A stretch of DNA of 64,000 nt from Candidatus Melainabacteria bacterium (GCA_017307165.1 JAFKGK010000002.1:248001-312000); one strand, 5' to 3'; shown: positions 47,529 to 57,539, numbered from the stretch's first letter. Made by a program: numbers and translations. Notes: generated by a model not told the origin, from the sequence alone.

Positions 47529-49124
47529 ATGGAAATAAAGATCGATACTACTGCCACGACCGAGCAAGCTTGCGCTATAAGTGCAGCTATTGCTGCTTAT
47601 CTTGATGCAGAAGCCATTGCAAAGGCCATGGCTAGAACAGAAGCAAATACAGATGACGGCAATCATTTGCCAAAGTCCTGGTCCAGACGTAACCGCTCCC
47701 ATCAAAAAGCAAAGTCTTGGCGCACCAGATATCTCAATTGTCGATTTACCATATTGGTGGCAGGACTTGCTCTGGCCATTAGCTCCAGCCAGCATGCTGC
47801 ATGTGCTCAGATACAACAAGATACTCAAGTGATACCAGACAGTGGCGCATCCGCGCCTCTATATCTCGGAGCGCCCTTACAATCAGAGTCTGGTGTCATC
47901 CGAGTCCTTTTGGGCACGGCCAACAAATTTGTCCTGGACTGTCCCGAGGGCGCAAGGATCTATAAAGTATCTGCTCTCGATGGGCAGACCAGTGCGATGG
48001 GCAGGATAACCGAGCAAAGCACTTTCAATGTCAGCTATGGTGCTGATGGCCGATTGGCTCTAGCACCAGCTACCATAAACGCTAACAATCCCTATCTGGC
48101 GCGGATAGGGATAGATCGAGCCAATGCATCAGGCATAGCAAAAGCATCTTTTTTGCCACCAAGCGCTATACCAAGCGACTTGCCGCCTATCGTGACTGCA
48201 TTGGATAACGATGCCTCTTATATCATCTATCCAGACAAAAATGGCAGATCCCAGACCAGTGGCCTGCTTGGTTACAACGACAAACTCTATCGCGGATATT
48301 TTTTGCTCAGGCCCAATGCATCAAGCAATGGCAAGGTCACCGGCTACAGTGTCATCAATATCCTCCCTATCGAAGACTATCTCTTGTCGGTAGTACCATC
48401 TGAAGTGCCGTCCAAATGGCATCCCGAAGTGCTCAAAGCGCAGGCGATTGCTGCCAGGTCTTATGCTTGGGCCAATCTCGGCAAGCACAGCAAAGATGGC
48501 TATGATGTCAAAAATACAGTCGAGGATCAGGTCTACGCGGGCGTTTCAGCCGAATGCGAAGAAACAAACCGAGCTGTGCAGAGCACGAGTCAGACTGTGA
48601 TCAAATACGATCAAAAGATCGTCTCGGCATTTTTCCACAGTACTAGTGGCGGTGTCACTGAATTGGCCGAAAACGTTTGGAGCAAGCCGGTACCTTATCT
48701 CAAAGTAGTGCCTGACTATGATGATGCTTCGCCGCTTTTTACCTGGTCCAAGACATTTGCTGCTAGCGATTTGGCAAGACTAATCGCCCCTGACAGCGAT
48801 CTGATCTCGGTTTTTGTAATTAGTCGCTATCCTGGTGATGGCCAAAGGGTCAAAGACGTGCTTCTTGTCGGCAGCAACAAGTTTAAATTCATCAGTGGCG
48901 CAGAGATGCGCAAGGCCCTCAAATTGTCCAGCACCTCATTTTCTATAAGCCAGTGCGACCAGGGCTATCTCATCGCCGGACGTGGCTTTGGTCATGGCCT
49001 TGGCATGTCTCAATGGGGAGCCAAAGCCCTGGCCGAAAAAGGCTATAATGCTAAGCAGATACTCGCATACTACTACAAGGATGTCAGTATCGAGCCGGCG
49101 CGCGAGGTAGAGTCGGCTATCTAA
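47529..49124 (+). CDS. SpoIID/LytB-domain protein
   Basis: 531 residues from ATG 47529. An unusual cytoplasmic stretch of about 75 residues (acidic and alanine-rich at first, then basic SWSRRNRSHQKAK) precedes one membrane anchor (FTILVAGLALAISS). The extracytoplasmic part ends in a SpoIID domain: YLLSVVPSEVPSKWHPEVLKAQ (catalytic Glu region), AARSYA, FFHSTSGGVTE and GRGFGHGLGMSQWGA. SpoIID proteins are lytic transglycosylases that cut bare glycan strands; in non-sporulators their relatives take part in cell-wall turnover or division. It is followed 15 bases later by the M50 protease. Confidence 0.9.
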   Translation: MEIKIDTTATTEQACAISAAIAAYLDAEAIAKAMARTEANTDDGNHLPKSWSRRNRSHQKAKSWRTRYLNCRFTILVAGLALAISSSQHAACAQIQQDTQVIPDSGASAPLYLGAPLQSESGVIRVLLGTANKFVLDCPEGARIYKVSALDGQTSAMGRITEQSTFNVSYGADGRLALAPATINANNPYLARIGIDRANASGIAKASFLPPSAIPSDLPPIVTALDNDASYIIYPDKNGRSQTSGLLGYNDKLYRGYFLLRPNASSNGKVTGYSVINILPIEDYLLSVVPSEVPSKWHPEVLKAQAIAARSYAWANLGKHSKDGYDVKNTVEDQVYAGVSAECEETNRAVQSTSQTVIKYDQKIVSAFFHSTSGGVTELAENVWSKPVPYLKVVPDYDDASPLFTWSKTFAASDLARLIAPDSDLISVFVISRYPGDGQRVKDVLLVGSNKFKFISGAEMRKALKLSSTSFSISQCDQGYLIAGRGFGHGLGMSQWGAKALAEKGYNAKQILAYYYKDVSIEPAREVESAI

Positions 49125-49139
49125 GCATAGGAGTCGCTC

Positions 49140-50312
49140 GTGCTATTCGAAAAAGCCTTTGGTATTTTGGTCATGCTCGGTATTTTGAGTGTCTTGATCA
49201 TTGTCCACGAGTGCGGGCATTTTCTTGTGGCTCGCTTTTTTGGTTTTCAAACGCCTGTGTTCGGTCTCGGCTTGCCCTTTGGACCGAGCATCTCCCTTGG
49301 TAAGCGCTGGAATACTGAGTTTCGCATCCATGCAGCGTTTTTGGGTGGATATGTCGCTATTCCCGAGCTTGGCGACGAAACCAACGCAGCCGAAGATGTA
49401 TTTGGCATCAAACTCAAACCTTTCAAAAAATTTCCTATCTGGCAAAGAGCCCTGGTTGCAGTGGCCGGTGTGACTTTCAATGTCATCTTTGCCTACTTGC
49501 TCATGCTGGGCTTGTTTTATGGTCTCGGCAAGCCTACCCCGCAGGTCCAGGTCTCGAGCCTAGTCGCCGAAAATCCTATAGCAAAAAATGCAGGTGTCTT
49601 GCCGCAGGATCAGATCAAAGGCGTGGACGATATCTCTATTGATCGTTCGCAAAAGCTCATCACTTATTTGGGTCAGCATGCCTCCCAGCCAGTCACACTA
49701 AAAGTCCTACGTAATGGGCAAATGATCCAGATACCGATCACGCCAAATGCGCAGGGCAAGGTTGGCATGGCGCTAGGCGAAAAAGAAGAGTTTCGCCCTG
49801 TCGAAGGCAATCCTCTGCAAGTAGCCATACAAGCGGGCGAGGAGCTAGGTATCAGGACCAATGCCATGCTCGCTGGACTGGGCGATATGGTGACAAATAT
49901 AGCCACTGCACCTATCCGCGCTCTAAACAGAGATGATAAATCTCAAGCCAACAAGCCTGGTTTAGGTGACCTCCATGGTGTATTAGCCGTGGTCAAAGTC
50001 GGAGGCGACATGGTCTCGCGTGATTGGACATCTTTGATCATGACTACCATCATGATCAGCATGGACCTGGCGGTGATCAATCTTTTGCCCTGGCCAGCGC
50101 TTGATGGGGGACACCTGGCATTTATGACTCTCGAAAAATTGCGTGGCAAGCCAATGGAAGAAAGGGCCCAGGGCGAGTTGGTCAAATGGGGATTTTTGAG
50201 CCTTTTGGCATTGATGGTGGTGGTCATGGTCAATGATGTGGTGGCTATCGCGACGGGCAAATTGGATCTCCCTCGCAAGCAGGATGCTATAAACAAAAAT
50301 CCGGATAAATAG
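49140..50312 (+). CDS. RseP-like site-2 membrane metalloprotease (M50)
   Basis: 390 residues from GTG 49140 behind AGGAG. The zinc motif HECGH (H23, E24, H27) lies in the first membrane helix, and the third ligand motif is NLLPWPALDGGH near residue 320. One PDZ domain lies between (about residues 130-215, with NAGVLPQDQIKGVDDI). These proteases cut membrane-embedded regulators such as anti-sigma factors. No sigma or anti-sigma gene is adjacent, so the target is unknown. Confidence 0.93.
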   Translation: MLFEKAFGILVMLGILSVLIIVHECGHFLVARFFGFQTPVFGLGLPFGPSISLGKRWNTEFRIHAAFLGGYVAIPELGDETNAAEDVFGIKLKPFKKFPIWQRALVAVAGVTFNVIFAYLLMLGLFYGLGKPTPQVQVSSLVAENPIAKNAGVLPQDQIKGVDDISIDRSQKLITYLGQHASQPVTLKVLRNGQMIQIPITPNAQGKVGMALGEKEEFRPVEGNPLQVAIQAGEELGIRTNAMLAGLGDMVTNIATAPIRALNRDDKSQANKPGLGDLHGVLAVVKVGGDMVSRDWTSLIMTTIMISMDLAVINLLPWPALDGGHLAFMTLEKLRGKPMEERAQGELVKWGFLSLLALMVVVMVNDVVAIATGKLDLPRKQDAINKNPDK

Positions 50313-50323
50313 GAGAGTTCGTC

Positions 50324-50581
50324 ATGCCCAGATATGACTACCGTTGTGCTGAAAGCGAATGTAGAGAAGAATTTGAGGTGGAGCGTTCTATGAGCGATCC
50401 GACCGAGACTACCTGCTCAAAATGTGGCTCTGCAAATGTCTCGCGCATCTGGAACATGTTTATCAGGACCAAGGGATCGACTCCGGATGTTGGTCAGAAA
50501 AGCAGTTCTAGCTCGAGCTCCGGTACCAGGTCAGGAGGTTGCGGCTCTTGCTCAACTCACTCTTGCGGTACCTGTCACTAA
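50324..50581 (+). CDS. FmdB-type zinc-ribbon protein
   Basis: 85 residues. The N-terminal zinc ribbon reads MPRYDYRC...C and TTCSKCG, the common small regulatory-protein pattern (FmdB/CxxC_CxxC_SSSS). A serine run (SSSSSSS) leads to a Cys/Gly/His-rich tail (GGCGSCSTHSCGTCH), which could bind metal. Possibly DNA-, RNA- or protein-binding; the role of the family is not firmly known. It is 11 bases behind the protease gene and convergent with panB. Confidence 0.85.
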   Translation: MPRYDYRCAESECREEFEVERSMSDPTETTCSKCGSANVSRIWNMFIRTKGSTPDVGQKSSSSSSSGTRSGGCGSCSTHSCGTCH

Positions 50582-50587
50582 AATAGC

Positions 50588-51451
50588 CTATTGCTTATCC
50601 AGATCGGCAAGCATTTTTTCAAATTCTTCTTCTTGAGCGCGAGGCAGGATAAACGACTCTGACTCGTTTGGAAAAGCCTGCGTTTTTACGTCTTCACCAT
50701 AATGGCGCACGGCTTCTTCGCAGATATCGGCAAGGTTGGCGTAGCGTCTGACAAAACGTGGCAAAAAGTCAGTAAACTTGCCCAGCAGATCGTCGACAAC
50801 CAGGATCTGACCGTCGCATACATTACCAGCTCCAATGCCTATGGTGGGGATCTCCAGCCTCTCTGAGACCGCTTTGGCAATCGGGGTCGGCACCATCTCC
50901 AGTACCACTGCAAAGCAGCCTGCGTCCTGGACGGCTCTGGCGTCGTTTATCAACTTGATCGCATCTTGGGCAGAACGGCCCTGGACTCTGGCGCCTCCAA
51001 GTCCATGTATGGCCTGGGGTGTATAGCCTAAATGGCCCATTACTGGTATGCCCATACCGGTCAGCCTTTCTATGATCTCGAGGTTGAGTCTAGTGGCGCC
51101 TTCTAGTTTGACAGCGTGAGCGCGGGCTTCTTTGATAAATCTTCCTGCATTCATGATCGCCTGCGTCACATCCACCTGATAGCTCATAAAAGGCAGGTCG
51201 GCCACCACTAAAGCGTTCTGCGTGCCCCGCGTGACTGCCCTGGTGTGATGCAGCATTTCTTCCATCGTGACGCTATGAGTGGTTCTTTCACCCATGACCA
51301 CCATGGCCAGACTATCGCCGACGAGGATTACATCCACGCCCGCCTTATCTAATATCTTGGCCATCGAATAATCATATGCAGTAAGAGCGACAATTTTGCG
51401 GCCGTCTCTTTTGTATTTTTGCAGGCTGAGCGTGGTGATTGCTTTTGACAT
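50588..51451 (-). CDS. panB: 3-methyl-2-oxobutanoate hydroxymethyltransferase
   Basis: 287 residues. It transfers a hydroxymethyl group to ketoisovalerate to make ketopantoate for coenzyme A. The magnesium- and substrate-binding motifs VGDSLAMVVMGERTTHSVTM, VADLPFMSY, VMGHLGYTPQ and LEMVP (catalytic Glu) are all present, as is IGIGAGNVCDGQILVVDDLLG. No other pantothenate gene is beside it. Confidence 0.96.
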   Translation of the reverse strand: MSKAITTLSLQKYKRDGRKIVALTAYDYSMAKILDKAGVDVILVGDSLAMVVMGERTTHSVTMEEMLHHTRAVTRGTQNALVVADLPFMSYQVDVTQAIMNAGRFIKEARAHAVKLEGATRLNLEIIERLTGMGIPVMGHLGYTPQAIHGLGGARVQGRSAQDAIKLINDARAVQDAGCFAVVLEMVPTPIAKAVSERLEIPTIGIGAGNVCDGQILVVDDLLGKFTDFLPRFVRRYANLADICEEAVRHYGEDVKTQAFPNESESFILPRAQEEEFEKMLADLDKQ

Positions 51452-51502
51452 GGCCAGATTTTAGCAGCTGCTTGCTGTCATTGAGGCCAAACCGGTCGAT
51501 CA

Positions 51503-52987
51503 TCAATACCCACGTTTACGATTGGCCTTATTTCGGGCATTTTCCCTGGCCAGATCTTGCTGCAGAGAGACTATGTGCTTAGGATCGTATGGATACTTGC
51601 CAGCAATCTCGTGAAAACGCTTGTACCATGCTCCAGCTTCACTCTTGCGGCCTAATTTTTCGAGGAAATAGCCAAAATTGTAATAAAGTCCGTCATAACG
51701 AGGGGCCAATTCGACTGCCTTTTGATAATCTTCGCCGGCTTCTTGGAGATTGTTCTCGGCTTCTAGTATCAAACCGCGGTTTTGCAAAGGGATAAAGTTT
51801 TTGGGATCGAGCTCCGCAGCCTGGCTAAAGATCTCCTTGGCCTGAGCGAGATCGCCGCTCTCTGTCGCTGCAATGCCTTTTGATATCAAGGCTCGCACTT
51901 CTTCTGGGTCGGCTTCGCCTTTTTTGCGATTTTGAGCGTTACGATTGATGCGCGAGATTTCGCTTATTTGCTTGAGCGTCTGGGCATTGTTTGCAGTCAG
52001 TGTAGAGACATCTCGCAAGGCCTCGATCGCTCGGGGATAGTCGCCTGTCAGTTGGGCAGCCTTGCCCTCGAGAGTTTTTACCTTGACTCGGTCCAGAGCA
52101 GGGTAGCCCTTGCCCTCGGTGTAACTGGGAGAGATCTGGAGTGCACGAGAGATCTCAAATAATGCTCGATTGGGGTCACCCCGCAAATACCTGAGACGGC
52201 CCATCTCCCAATGTGCTGCGGCCAGCTTGGGATCGTTTGTCAGAGCCTTGCGAAACTTGATCTCTGCTGCGTCTAGATTGCCTTCGGCGCAGAGGATATT
52301 GCCTAGATGGTAATGGATCATTGCATTGTGAGGCACGAGGTTTTCGGCAATTTGCAGTTTCTCGAGAGATTCGCTTATTTCCCCTCCATCGCCGCGTTCA
52401 AATTTTTCGTAGGTAGTCAAACCTAGATCACGCTGAGCCTCAAAATAATTGGGATTGAGTCTTGTGGCTGTCTTGAAGCTATCGATAGCTCCGTCCAGAT
52501 CGCCCTGGGCTCGATAGATGGTGCCCAGATTGTAGTGTCCAGGGGCGTACTGGGGCTTGATCTTGATACACTCTTTAAATTGGGCCTTGGCCTCGTCCAA
52601 CTTGCCTAGCTTTTTGAGAAAAAGCCCGTAGTTATTGCGACATTCGACAAAATTGTAGTCGAGGGTGAGAGCCCCTCTAAAACTAATACCGGCGTTGTAA
52701 TTGTCTCCAGCTTCGGCCTGAGCCAGAGCCAGCATGTGAGTGATCTCCTTGTTCTGGTGATCGGCATTTTGGGCTTGCTTGAGCAGGGTCACTGCCGCCT
52801 GGTAGTCGCCCATTTGAAAGGCCTTCATTCCGCTCGAAAAAAGCTGCCTGCCTCCAGCCATATTGTTGACCGAGGTCGGATCGTACCGACCCGAACCCAT
52901 CTGCGCCTCTGCTGATTGCAGCTGCGAAAGGCTAAATATAAAAAGGTGAGCGGACAGGGCAAGCATGCCAATCGAAAATAAACGCAC
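51503..52987 (-). CDS. Secreted TPR protein
   Basis: 494 residues from GTG 52987, with AAGGGA upstream. A signal peptide (MRLFSIGMLALSAHLFIFSLSQ) precedes about eleven TPRs spread over residues 45-470, such as AAVTLLKQAQNADHQNKEI, AKAQFKECIKIKPQYAPGH and AGEDYQKAVELAPRYDGLY. The end is basic (ARENARNKANRKRGY). It lies 35 bases after the 1022-residue protein gene on the same strand, so the two are probably co-transcribed. Role unknown. Confidence 0.85.
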   Translation of the reverse strand: MRLFSIGMLALSAHLFIFSLSQLQSAEAQMGSGRYDPTSVNNMAGGRQLFSSGMKAFQMGDYQAAVTLLKQAQNADHQNKEITHMLALAQAEAGDNYNAGISFRGALTLDYNFVECRNNYGLFLKKLGKLDEAKAQFKECIKIKPQYAPGHYNLGTIYRAQGDLDGAIDSFKTATRLNPNYFEAQRDLGLTTYEKFERGDGGEISESLEKLQIAENLVPHNAMIHYHLGNILCAEGNLDAAEIKFRKALTNDPKLAAAHWEMGRLRYLRGDPNRALFEISRALQISPSYTEGKGYPALDRVKVKTLEGKAAQLTGDYPRAIEALRDVSTLTANNAQTLKQISEISRINRNAQNRKKGEADPEEVRALISKGIAATESGDLAQAKEIFSQAAELDPKNFIPLQNRGLILEAENNLQEAGEDYQKAVELAPRYDGLYYNFGYFLEKLGRKSEAGAWYKRFHEIAGKYPYDPKHIVSLQQDLARENARNKANRKRGY

Positions 52988-53022
52988 AGTACAGATCCCT
53001 TGCAGGAAATTACTGAGGTATT

Positions 53023-56000
53023 TTACCCCTTATCCTGCTCCAGCATGCGAGACCTGAGTCTCTCGCCGCGCGTGAGGTCCTTGCCCAATCTATCTTTTTG
53101 CTTGAGCCAATCAGATTGAGCTATGGCATTATTGGCATTACTGACGATATCGTCACCTAGACGAGCCATATTGCTTTCGGTCTTTTCCTTGCGAAACTGT
53201 TCTGATACCGACAGGGCAGCGACTGCTCCTCCCAGACCGGCTGTGCGTTCGGCTACTGCTTCGCGAGCGAGTGGTTGCTTGCCGATCACCTTGCCCGATG
53301 CATCGACGAGTTCGCTTGCTATCCGTTTAGTGCCAGAGACCAGCTCCTTGGGCGAGTTTAGTCTGATTGCCTGTAGGGTTGTAGGTTTGAGGGGATCGAT
53401 GTGAGGATCGTTATCATGGTAGAGAGCTCTGAGGTAGTCGCTCATGCGATTGACGGCCTTGTTGGCATCAGTCGCGTCCATACCTTTGGATACTAGTCTC
53501 AAGGCTGCAGGCATGCCTGCTCCAAAGACCTGGTTGATGGTGTAATGGCTGGTATCAAAAGGTATTTCTGAAGGTTTCTTACCCTTGGTCACAGCATCTA
53601 CCATGAGGTCGGCAAGGGTATCCATCTTGCCCAGGTGCGATGGCAGATCGGGCAGAATATCTCCAAAAGTCTTGCCTTGCAGAGCAGGCAGGGGAGTGTT
53701 CATCTGGGCATCTATCAGGTGAGGAATTACTGCCTCGAGGTCTTTGCGCGGTATGACTATTGTCTCGCCTGGTTTGTCCATATTGGCAAAAACGTAGTCG
53801 CCAGGTCTGGAAGCATCGTCGGCATAACTATCCAGAGCCTTTGCATAATCAAGGGTTCTTTGATCGCCATTGGCTCTCGCTCTCATTGTCGAGGCAACGA
53901 TCTTTGGCCTTATAGCATCAAAGGCGTGTACTTCGAAACCGAGAGGATTTTCAGGAGAGACAAAGTCTTTGCCAAAGACGTTGCGAGTCTCCAGTTGTCC
54001 GCCTTTACGCATCGACTGCAAGAGTATGCCAAGGGCCCCGCCGCCATTATGTCCGGTCCAGGCTGCTCCCCAGATATCGGCAGTGTTTTCATCGGCCTGA
54101 GCCTTAAAGATGTTTTCGATCAGCTCTGCCTTGGTCATCTCACCCTGGCCGGGTACGGTGACTTTTTCGGACGCTCTCGCGCCTAGCCCTTTGGCCACGG
54201 CTTTTTGAATGACCTCGTCTCTGATCGACTCGTCAAATTTAAGGATGCCACCGTATTGGTCGTGACCAATCTCGTGACCGTAAATACCCGAAGATGTGGT
54301 GCTCCTGGTGCCCACCATATTGCGTGGATAAAGCACGTGGTCTACATTCCAGACTCCGTCTATCTGGCGCATCGTGTGAGGTCCCGAGCCGCCATCATGC
54401 GAGATAGAAAAAACAGGAGGATTTTTGGAACTCAAGACGGCGTCAGGATCGATCCCGTTCTTACGCATATTTCGCACCAGAGTCGAGTGGATCTCTTGTG
54501 CGAGCAGGTCAAATTCTTTTTTATAGTTGGCAGTCTCGCCTAAACCTTTGGAGATATGCTGATTGGCTGCGCCGCTCCAGCGAGAGAGCAGGGGCATGAC
54601 GTATTGCAAGTCCTTTTCGGTTTTTATCTGATTGCCTATGGAAACCGCCTGGTTACGCGAAAGTATATAACCTGGGTCCATCTTTTGATAACCAGGGGTG
54701 GTGGCAGCATGAATTGGACCGAGCAGATTTTCTTTAGCATCTTCGATCAAGACCCGGGTATCATCCCATTCGGCCATGTCCTTACGATTCATTTCGGCCA
54801 TCTTTTTGACCGTGTCTGCATTGAGCTCTTGCTCTGCCTTGGTGCCATATGACTTGGCGATAGCTGCTGGCTGTGCAATATCCTTATCGGTGACGGTTAT
54901 CTTGGTTCCGTTGGCATCCGGGGCTTCGCCTTTAAATCCGTCCTTAAACTCTTTATCTTTGCCGATGATCGATCTTGCTTGAGCCGTAAAAGGCATTTGC
55001 TCGTTGGTCTGGGCCGTCAGTTTTATTGTGCCGGCAGTCGGTGCGACGACATCATCGGCAAGAGACGATCCCTTTTGCGCCAATATGCGCTCCAGATCGT
55101 CAGCTTGATACTTGCGAGGATCTATGCCCGAAGTCAACAAGTCGAGAGTCTGAGAAAACCCGACTGGTTTTGCATCCCTGGTGGACATGCCGTTGAAATG
55201 GATCTTTGTGGTGAGAGTCGTAAAAGCATTTTGCTCCTGGACTTCTTGAAACTTGTGAACTACATCCTTGAGCACGACTTCTGGTTCTTGTTGTTTGCGC
55301 ACCATCTTTTGCGAGATCATGTCGGTGAGATTGTCAATTGGCTTGACTACGCGATTGAGCGTGCGTCCGACTAAATAATCGTCGCTTGAAAAGAAGTCTA
55401 CTTTTGCTTTCTCAAAGTTTGAATATCTGGCCGTACCGAGCCTTGCTTCCATCATATTGCCGGTCCATTTTTCGGCTTTTAGACCGACTTTGGAGCCTAG
55501 ATAGCTGTCCCAGGCAAACTTGCCAAGGCCGTCGCCCATTTTTTGCGCGGCCTTGTGGACCTCGTCCATATTTCTGGCCTTGCCTGCTTCTTCGTATGCT
55601 TCACCTAGCGGCTTGATAGCATCCTTGATCATGTAATAGCCCATGACACCGCCGACGATGGCCTTGCCTACGCCTGTCTTTGGCAGGATCACTTTCATTG
55701 CCATCCCTACCGTTGCTGCCATGCCGACCTTGGCACCAAGCTCAAGCGGGTTGCTCAAGTCATGACCGACGGCCTTAAATGCTCCCGGCACTGAATAAGC
55801 AAGGCCTTCAGCTGTAACAAGCCCGTAGCGAGCGACCTTATTATTGGCGACTATTTCTTCTACTGTAGTTTTATTATTTTGATTGACCCCAGCCTTCTGG
55901 CTATCGACATCATTGGCAGGCTTCACTAGATCCTGACTCGATAAAACTTGCTTGAGGCTCGCATTAAAATTTGAACTTGGTTTGAGATCTGGATCTGGAT

Positions 56001-56091
56001 TTTTTGATGCATCCTGCACGAGCAGGTCGTGGGCGTCTTTGGCTGTCTTATCTTGGTTGGGTTTAGCAAGCAAAGCATCCAGATCGAGCAT
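53023..56091 (-). CDS. 1022-residue protein with a gluzincin-like zinc-protease motif
   Basis: Not assignable to a named family. The one clear motif is YGHEIGHDQ (HEIGH at residues 606-610), with ENTAD (E668-D672) about 60 residues later; HExxH plus ExxxD is the gluzincin arrangement (as in M48). Before it lies a glycine-rich hydrophobic region (about residues 112-160: LGAKVGMAATVGMAMKV, GVGKAIVGGVMGYYMI) that could insert in or touch membranes, then about 440 residues of polar, lysine-rich sequence. After it come about 410 residues with no known motif. There is no signal peptide. GGAG stands ten bases before ATG 56091. It could be a large cytoplasmic or non-classically exported protease or effector; this is inference. 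The downstream secreted TPR gene is probably in the same operon. Confidence 0.7.
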   Translation of the reverse strand: MLDLDALLAKPNQDKTAKDAHDLLVQDASKNPDPDLKPSSNFNASLKQVLSSQDLVKPANDVDSQKAGVNQNNKTTVEEIVANNKVARYGLVTAEGLAYSVPGAFKAVGHDLSNPLELGAKVGMAATVGMAMKVILPKTGVGKAIVGGVMGYYMIKDAIKPLGEAYEEAGKARNMDEVHKAAQKMGDGLGKFAWDSYLGSKVGLKAEKWTGNMMEARLGTARYSNFEKAKVDFFSSDDYLVGRTLNRVVKPIDNLTDMISQKMVRKQQEPEVVLKDVVHKFQEVQEQNAFTTLTTKIHFNGMSTRDAKPVGFSQTLDLLTSGIDPRKYQADDLERILAQKGSSLADDVVAPTAGTIKLTAQTNEQMPFTAQARSIIGKDKEFKDGFKGEAPDANGTKITVTDKDIAQPAAIAKSYGTKAEQELNADTVKKMAEMNRKDMAEWDDTRVLIEDAKENLLGPIHAATTPGYQKMDPGYILSRNQAVSIGNQIKTEKDLQYVMPLLSRWSGAANQHISKGLGETANYKKEFDLLAQEIHSTLVRNMRKNGIDPDAVLSSKNPPVFSISHDGGSGPHTMRQIDGVWNVDHVLYPRNMVGTRSTTSSGIYGHEIGHDQYGGILKFDESIRDEVIQKAVAKGLGARASEKVTVPGQGEMTKAELIENIFKAQADENTADIWGAAWTGHNGGGALGILLQSMRKGGQLETRNVFGKDFVSPENPLGFEVHAFDAIRPKIVASTMRARANGDQRTLDYAKALDSYADDASRPGDYVFANMDKPGETIVIPRKDLEAVIPHLIDAQMNTPLPALQGKTFGDILPDLPSHLGKMDTLADLMVDAVTKGKKPSEIPFDTSHYTINQVFGAGMPAALRLVSKGMDATDANKAVNRMSDYLRALYHDNDPHIDPLKPTTLQAIRLNSPKELVSGTKRIASELVDASGKVIGKQPLAREAVAERTAGLGGAVAALSVSEQFRKEKTESNMARLGDDIVSNANNAIAQSDWLKQKDRLGKDLTRGERLRSRMLEQDKG

Positions 56092-56447
56092 CTATGTGTA
56101 ACTCCAGTTTCCTATGGGGCGCCGACTGGAAAAAACAGGTGCACGAAGCCCGCCGGCTTTTAGCTTGCAAGGCAAACATCTGGCGGTTTCTATGGCTATT
56201 GATTCGTCGGTTATGAAACGAGATTAAGTGACTAAAGGATATATGTCACTACGAGTTCCGCCCATCTCATACGTAGGATTCCCACTATTTCCCCTAAATA
56301 AAGGAAGAAAGTCTCACATTTAATCTAATGATGCTTTTGGAAAACGTTTAAAAAATTGTCGAGTAGTTTTCAACAGGGAGACTTATGCCAAGCTCAGGCA
56401 GTAAATTAGATGTCTCAACAAGGGTTATTTAAGGACATACTATTTAG
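56092..56447. other. Divergent intergenic region upstream of fabG
   Basis: 356 bases between the 1022-residue protein gene and fabG. TACTAT (56438-56443) and TTATTT (56426-56431) are weak -10 candidates for fabG. AAGGA (56431-56435) is 12 bases from the ATG, further than usual. No hairpin, repeat or extra gene was recognised. Confidence 0.4.
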
Positions 56448-57194
56448 ATGAGCACACTAGCCGATCAAGTGGCGATCGTAACCGGCTCTGGCCGTGGTAT
56501 CGGTCGCGCCATCGCCGAAGCCTTATTGCAAGAAGGCGCAAATATCGTCATCTCGGACATCAACGAAGAGTTGTGCCAGACCACCGCTGCCGAGATCAAT
56601 AAGCAAGCAGGTCGTGAGGCTGCTCTGGCAGTTCCTTGCAATGTGACTGATGGGGCTTCTGTGGCCAAAATGGTCGAAGCAGTCATGGCCAAGTGGAGCC
56701 GTATCGACATCCTCGTCAACAATGCCGGTATCACTCGAGACGCACTATTTATGCGGATGTCTCAAGAACAGTGGCAGGCAGTCATCGATACCAACCTCAC
56801 CTCGGCCTTTAAGGTCACTCAGCCTGTCCTCAAGGTGATGAGCAAGCAACGTTCTGGTCGCATCATCAATATTGCCTCCACTACCGGCGTACACGGCAAT
56901 TTTGGCCAGGTCAACTACGCTGCCGCCAAGGCTGGTTTGATCGGTTTTACCAAGACCATTGCCTTGGAATATGCTTCACGCAACATTACTTCTAATGCAG
57001 TTGCGCCTGGATTTATCGATACTGCCATGACCCAGGCCCTTGGTGAGGAAATTATAAGCAAGGTTATCGAAAAGATTCCGCTGGGCAGAATGGGCACTCC
57101 GGAGGACATAGCCAGGGCTGTGGTCTTCTTTGCGGGGCCTGGGGCCTATGTTACAGGCCAGGTAATGGAAGTCAATGGCGGTCTCTATACCTAG
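56448..57194 (+). CDS. fabG: 3-oxoacyl-[ACP] reductase
   Basis: 248 residues, a classical short-chain dehydrogenase. The NADPH-binding motif is TGSGRGIGRAIAEAL, with VNNAGITRD, the catalytic Ser in NIASTTGVHG and the YAAAKAG pair (Tyr, Lys). IDTAMTQAL and the end GQVMEVNGGLYT are typical of FabG. It reduces 3-oxoacyl-ACP during fatty acid elongation. It starts the fabG-acpP-fabF group. Confidence 0.95.
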   Translation: MSTLADQVAIVTGSGRGIGRAIAEALLQEGANIVISDINEELCQTTAAEINKQAGREAALAVPCNVTDGASVAKMVEAVMAKWSRIDILVNNAGITRDALFMRMSQEQWQAVIDTNLTSAFKVTQPVLKVMSKQRSGRIINIASTTGVHGNFGQVNYAAAKAGLIGFTKTIALEYASRNITSNAVAPGFIDTAMTQALGEEIISKVIEKIPLGRMGTPEDIARAVVFFAGPGAYVTGQVMEVNGGLYT

Positions 57195-57299
57195 ATTTAC
57201 ACTCTGAGTTTTGCCAAGTCGACGTGATATTCTAATCGTCTTGGCACACCTTAGTGTCCAGCCAATTTTACGTGCGTTTTTAAGGGAGATAAGTTACTC

Positions 57300-57539
57300 A
57301 TGGAAGAAAAGGAAGCCTTCGAGAGAGTTAAGAAGGTAGCCGTCGCTCAACTCAACGTCAACGGCGAAGAAGTGACCATGGAAGCAAGCTTCACTAAGGA
57401 TCTTGGTGCTGACTCTTTGGATACCGTCGAGCTCGTTATGGCTCTCGAAGAAGAGTTTGGCATGGAAATCCCCGATGAAGATGCTGAAAAAATCACCACC
57501 GTCGGCGAAGCAGTCAAGTACATTTCTAACCACGTTTAA
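57300..57539 (+). CDS. acpP: Acyl carrier protein
   Basis: 79 residues, acidic, four helices. The phosphopantetheine attachment serine is S39 in [27 protein letters not shown] lies just upstream of the ATG. The 105-base gap from fabG and the hairpin after it suggest that acpP can be made in larger amounts than its neighbours. Confidence 0.98.
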   Translation: MEEKEAFERVKKVAVAQLNVNGEEVTMEASFTKDLGADSLDTVELVMALEEEFGMEIPDEDAEKITTVGEAVKYISNHV

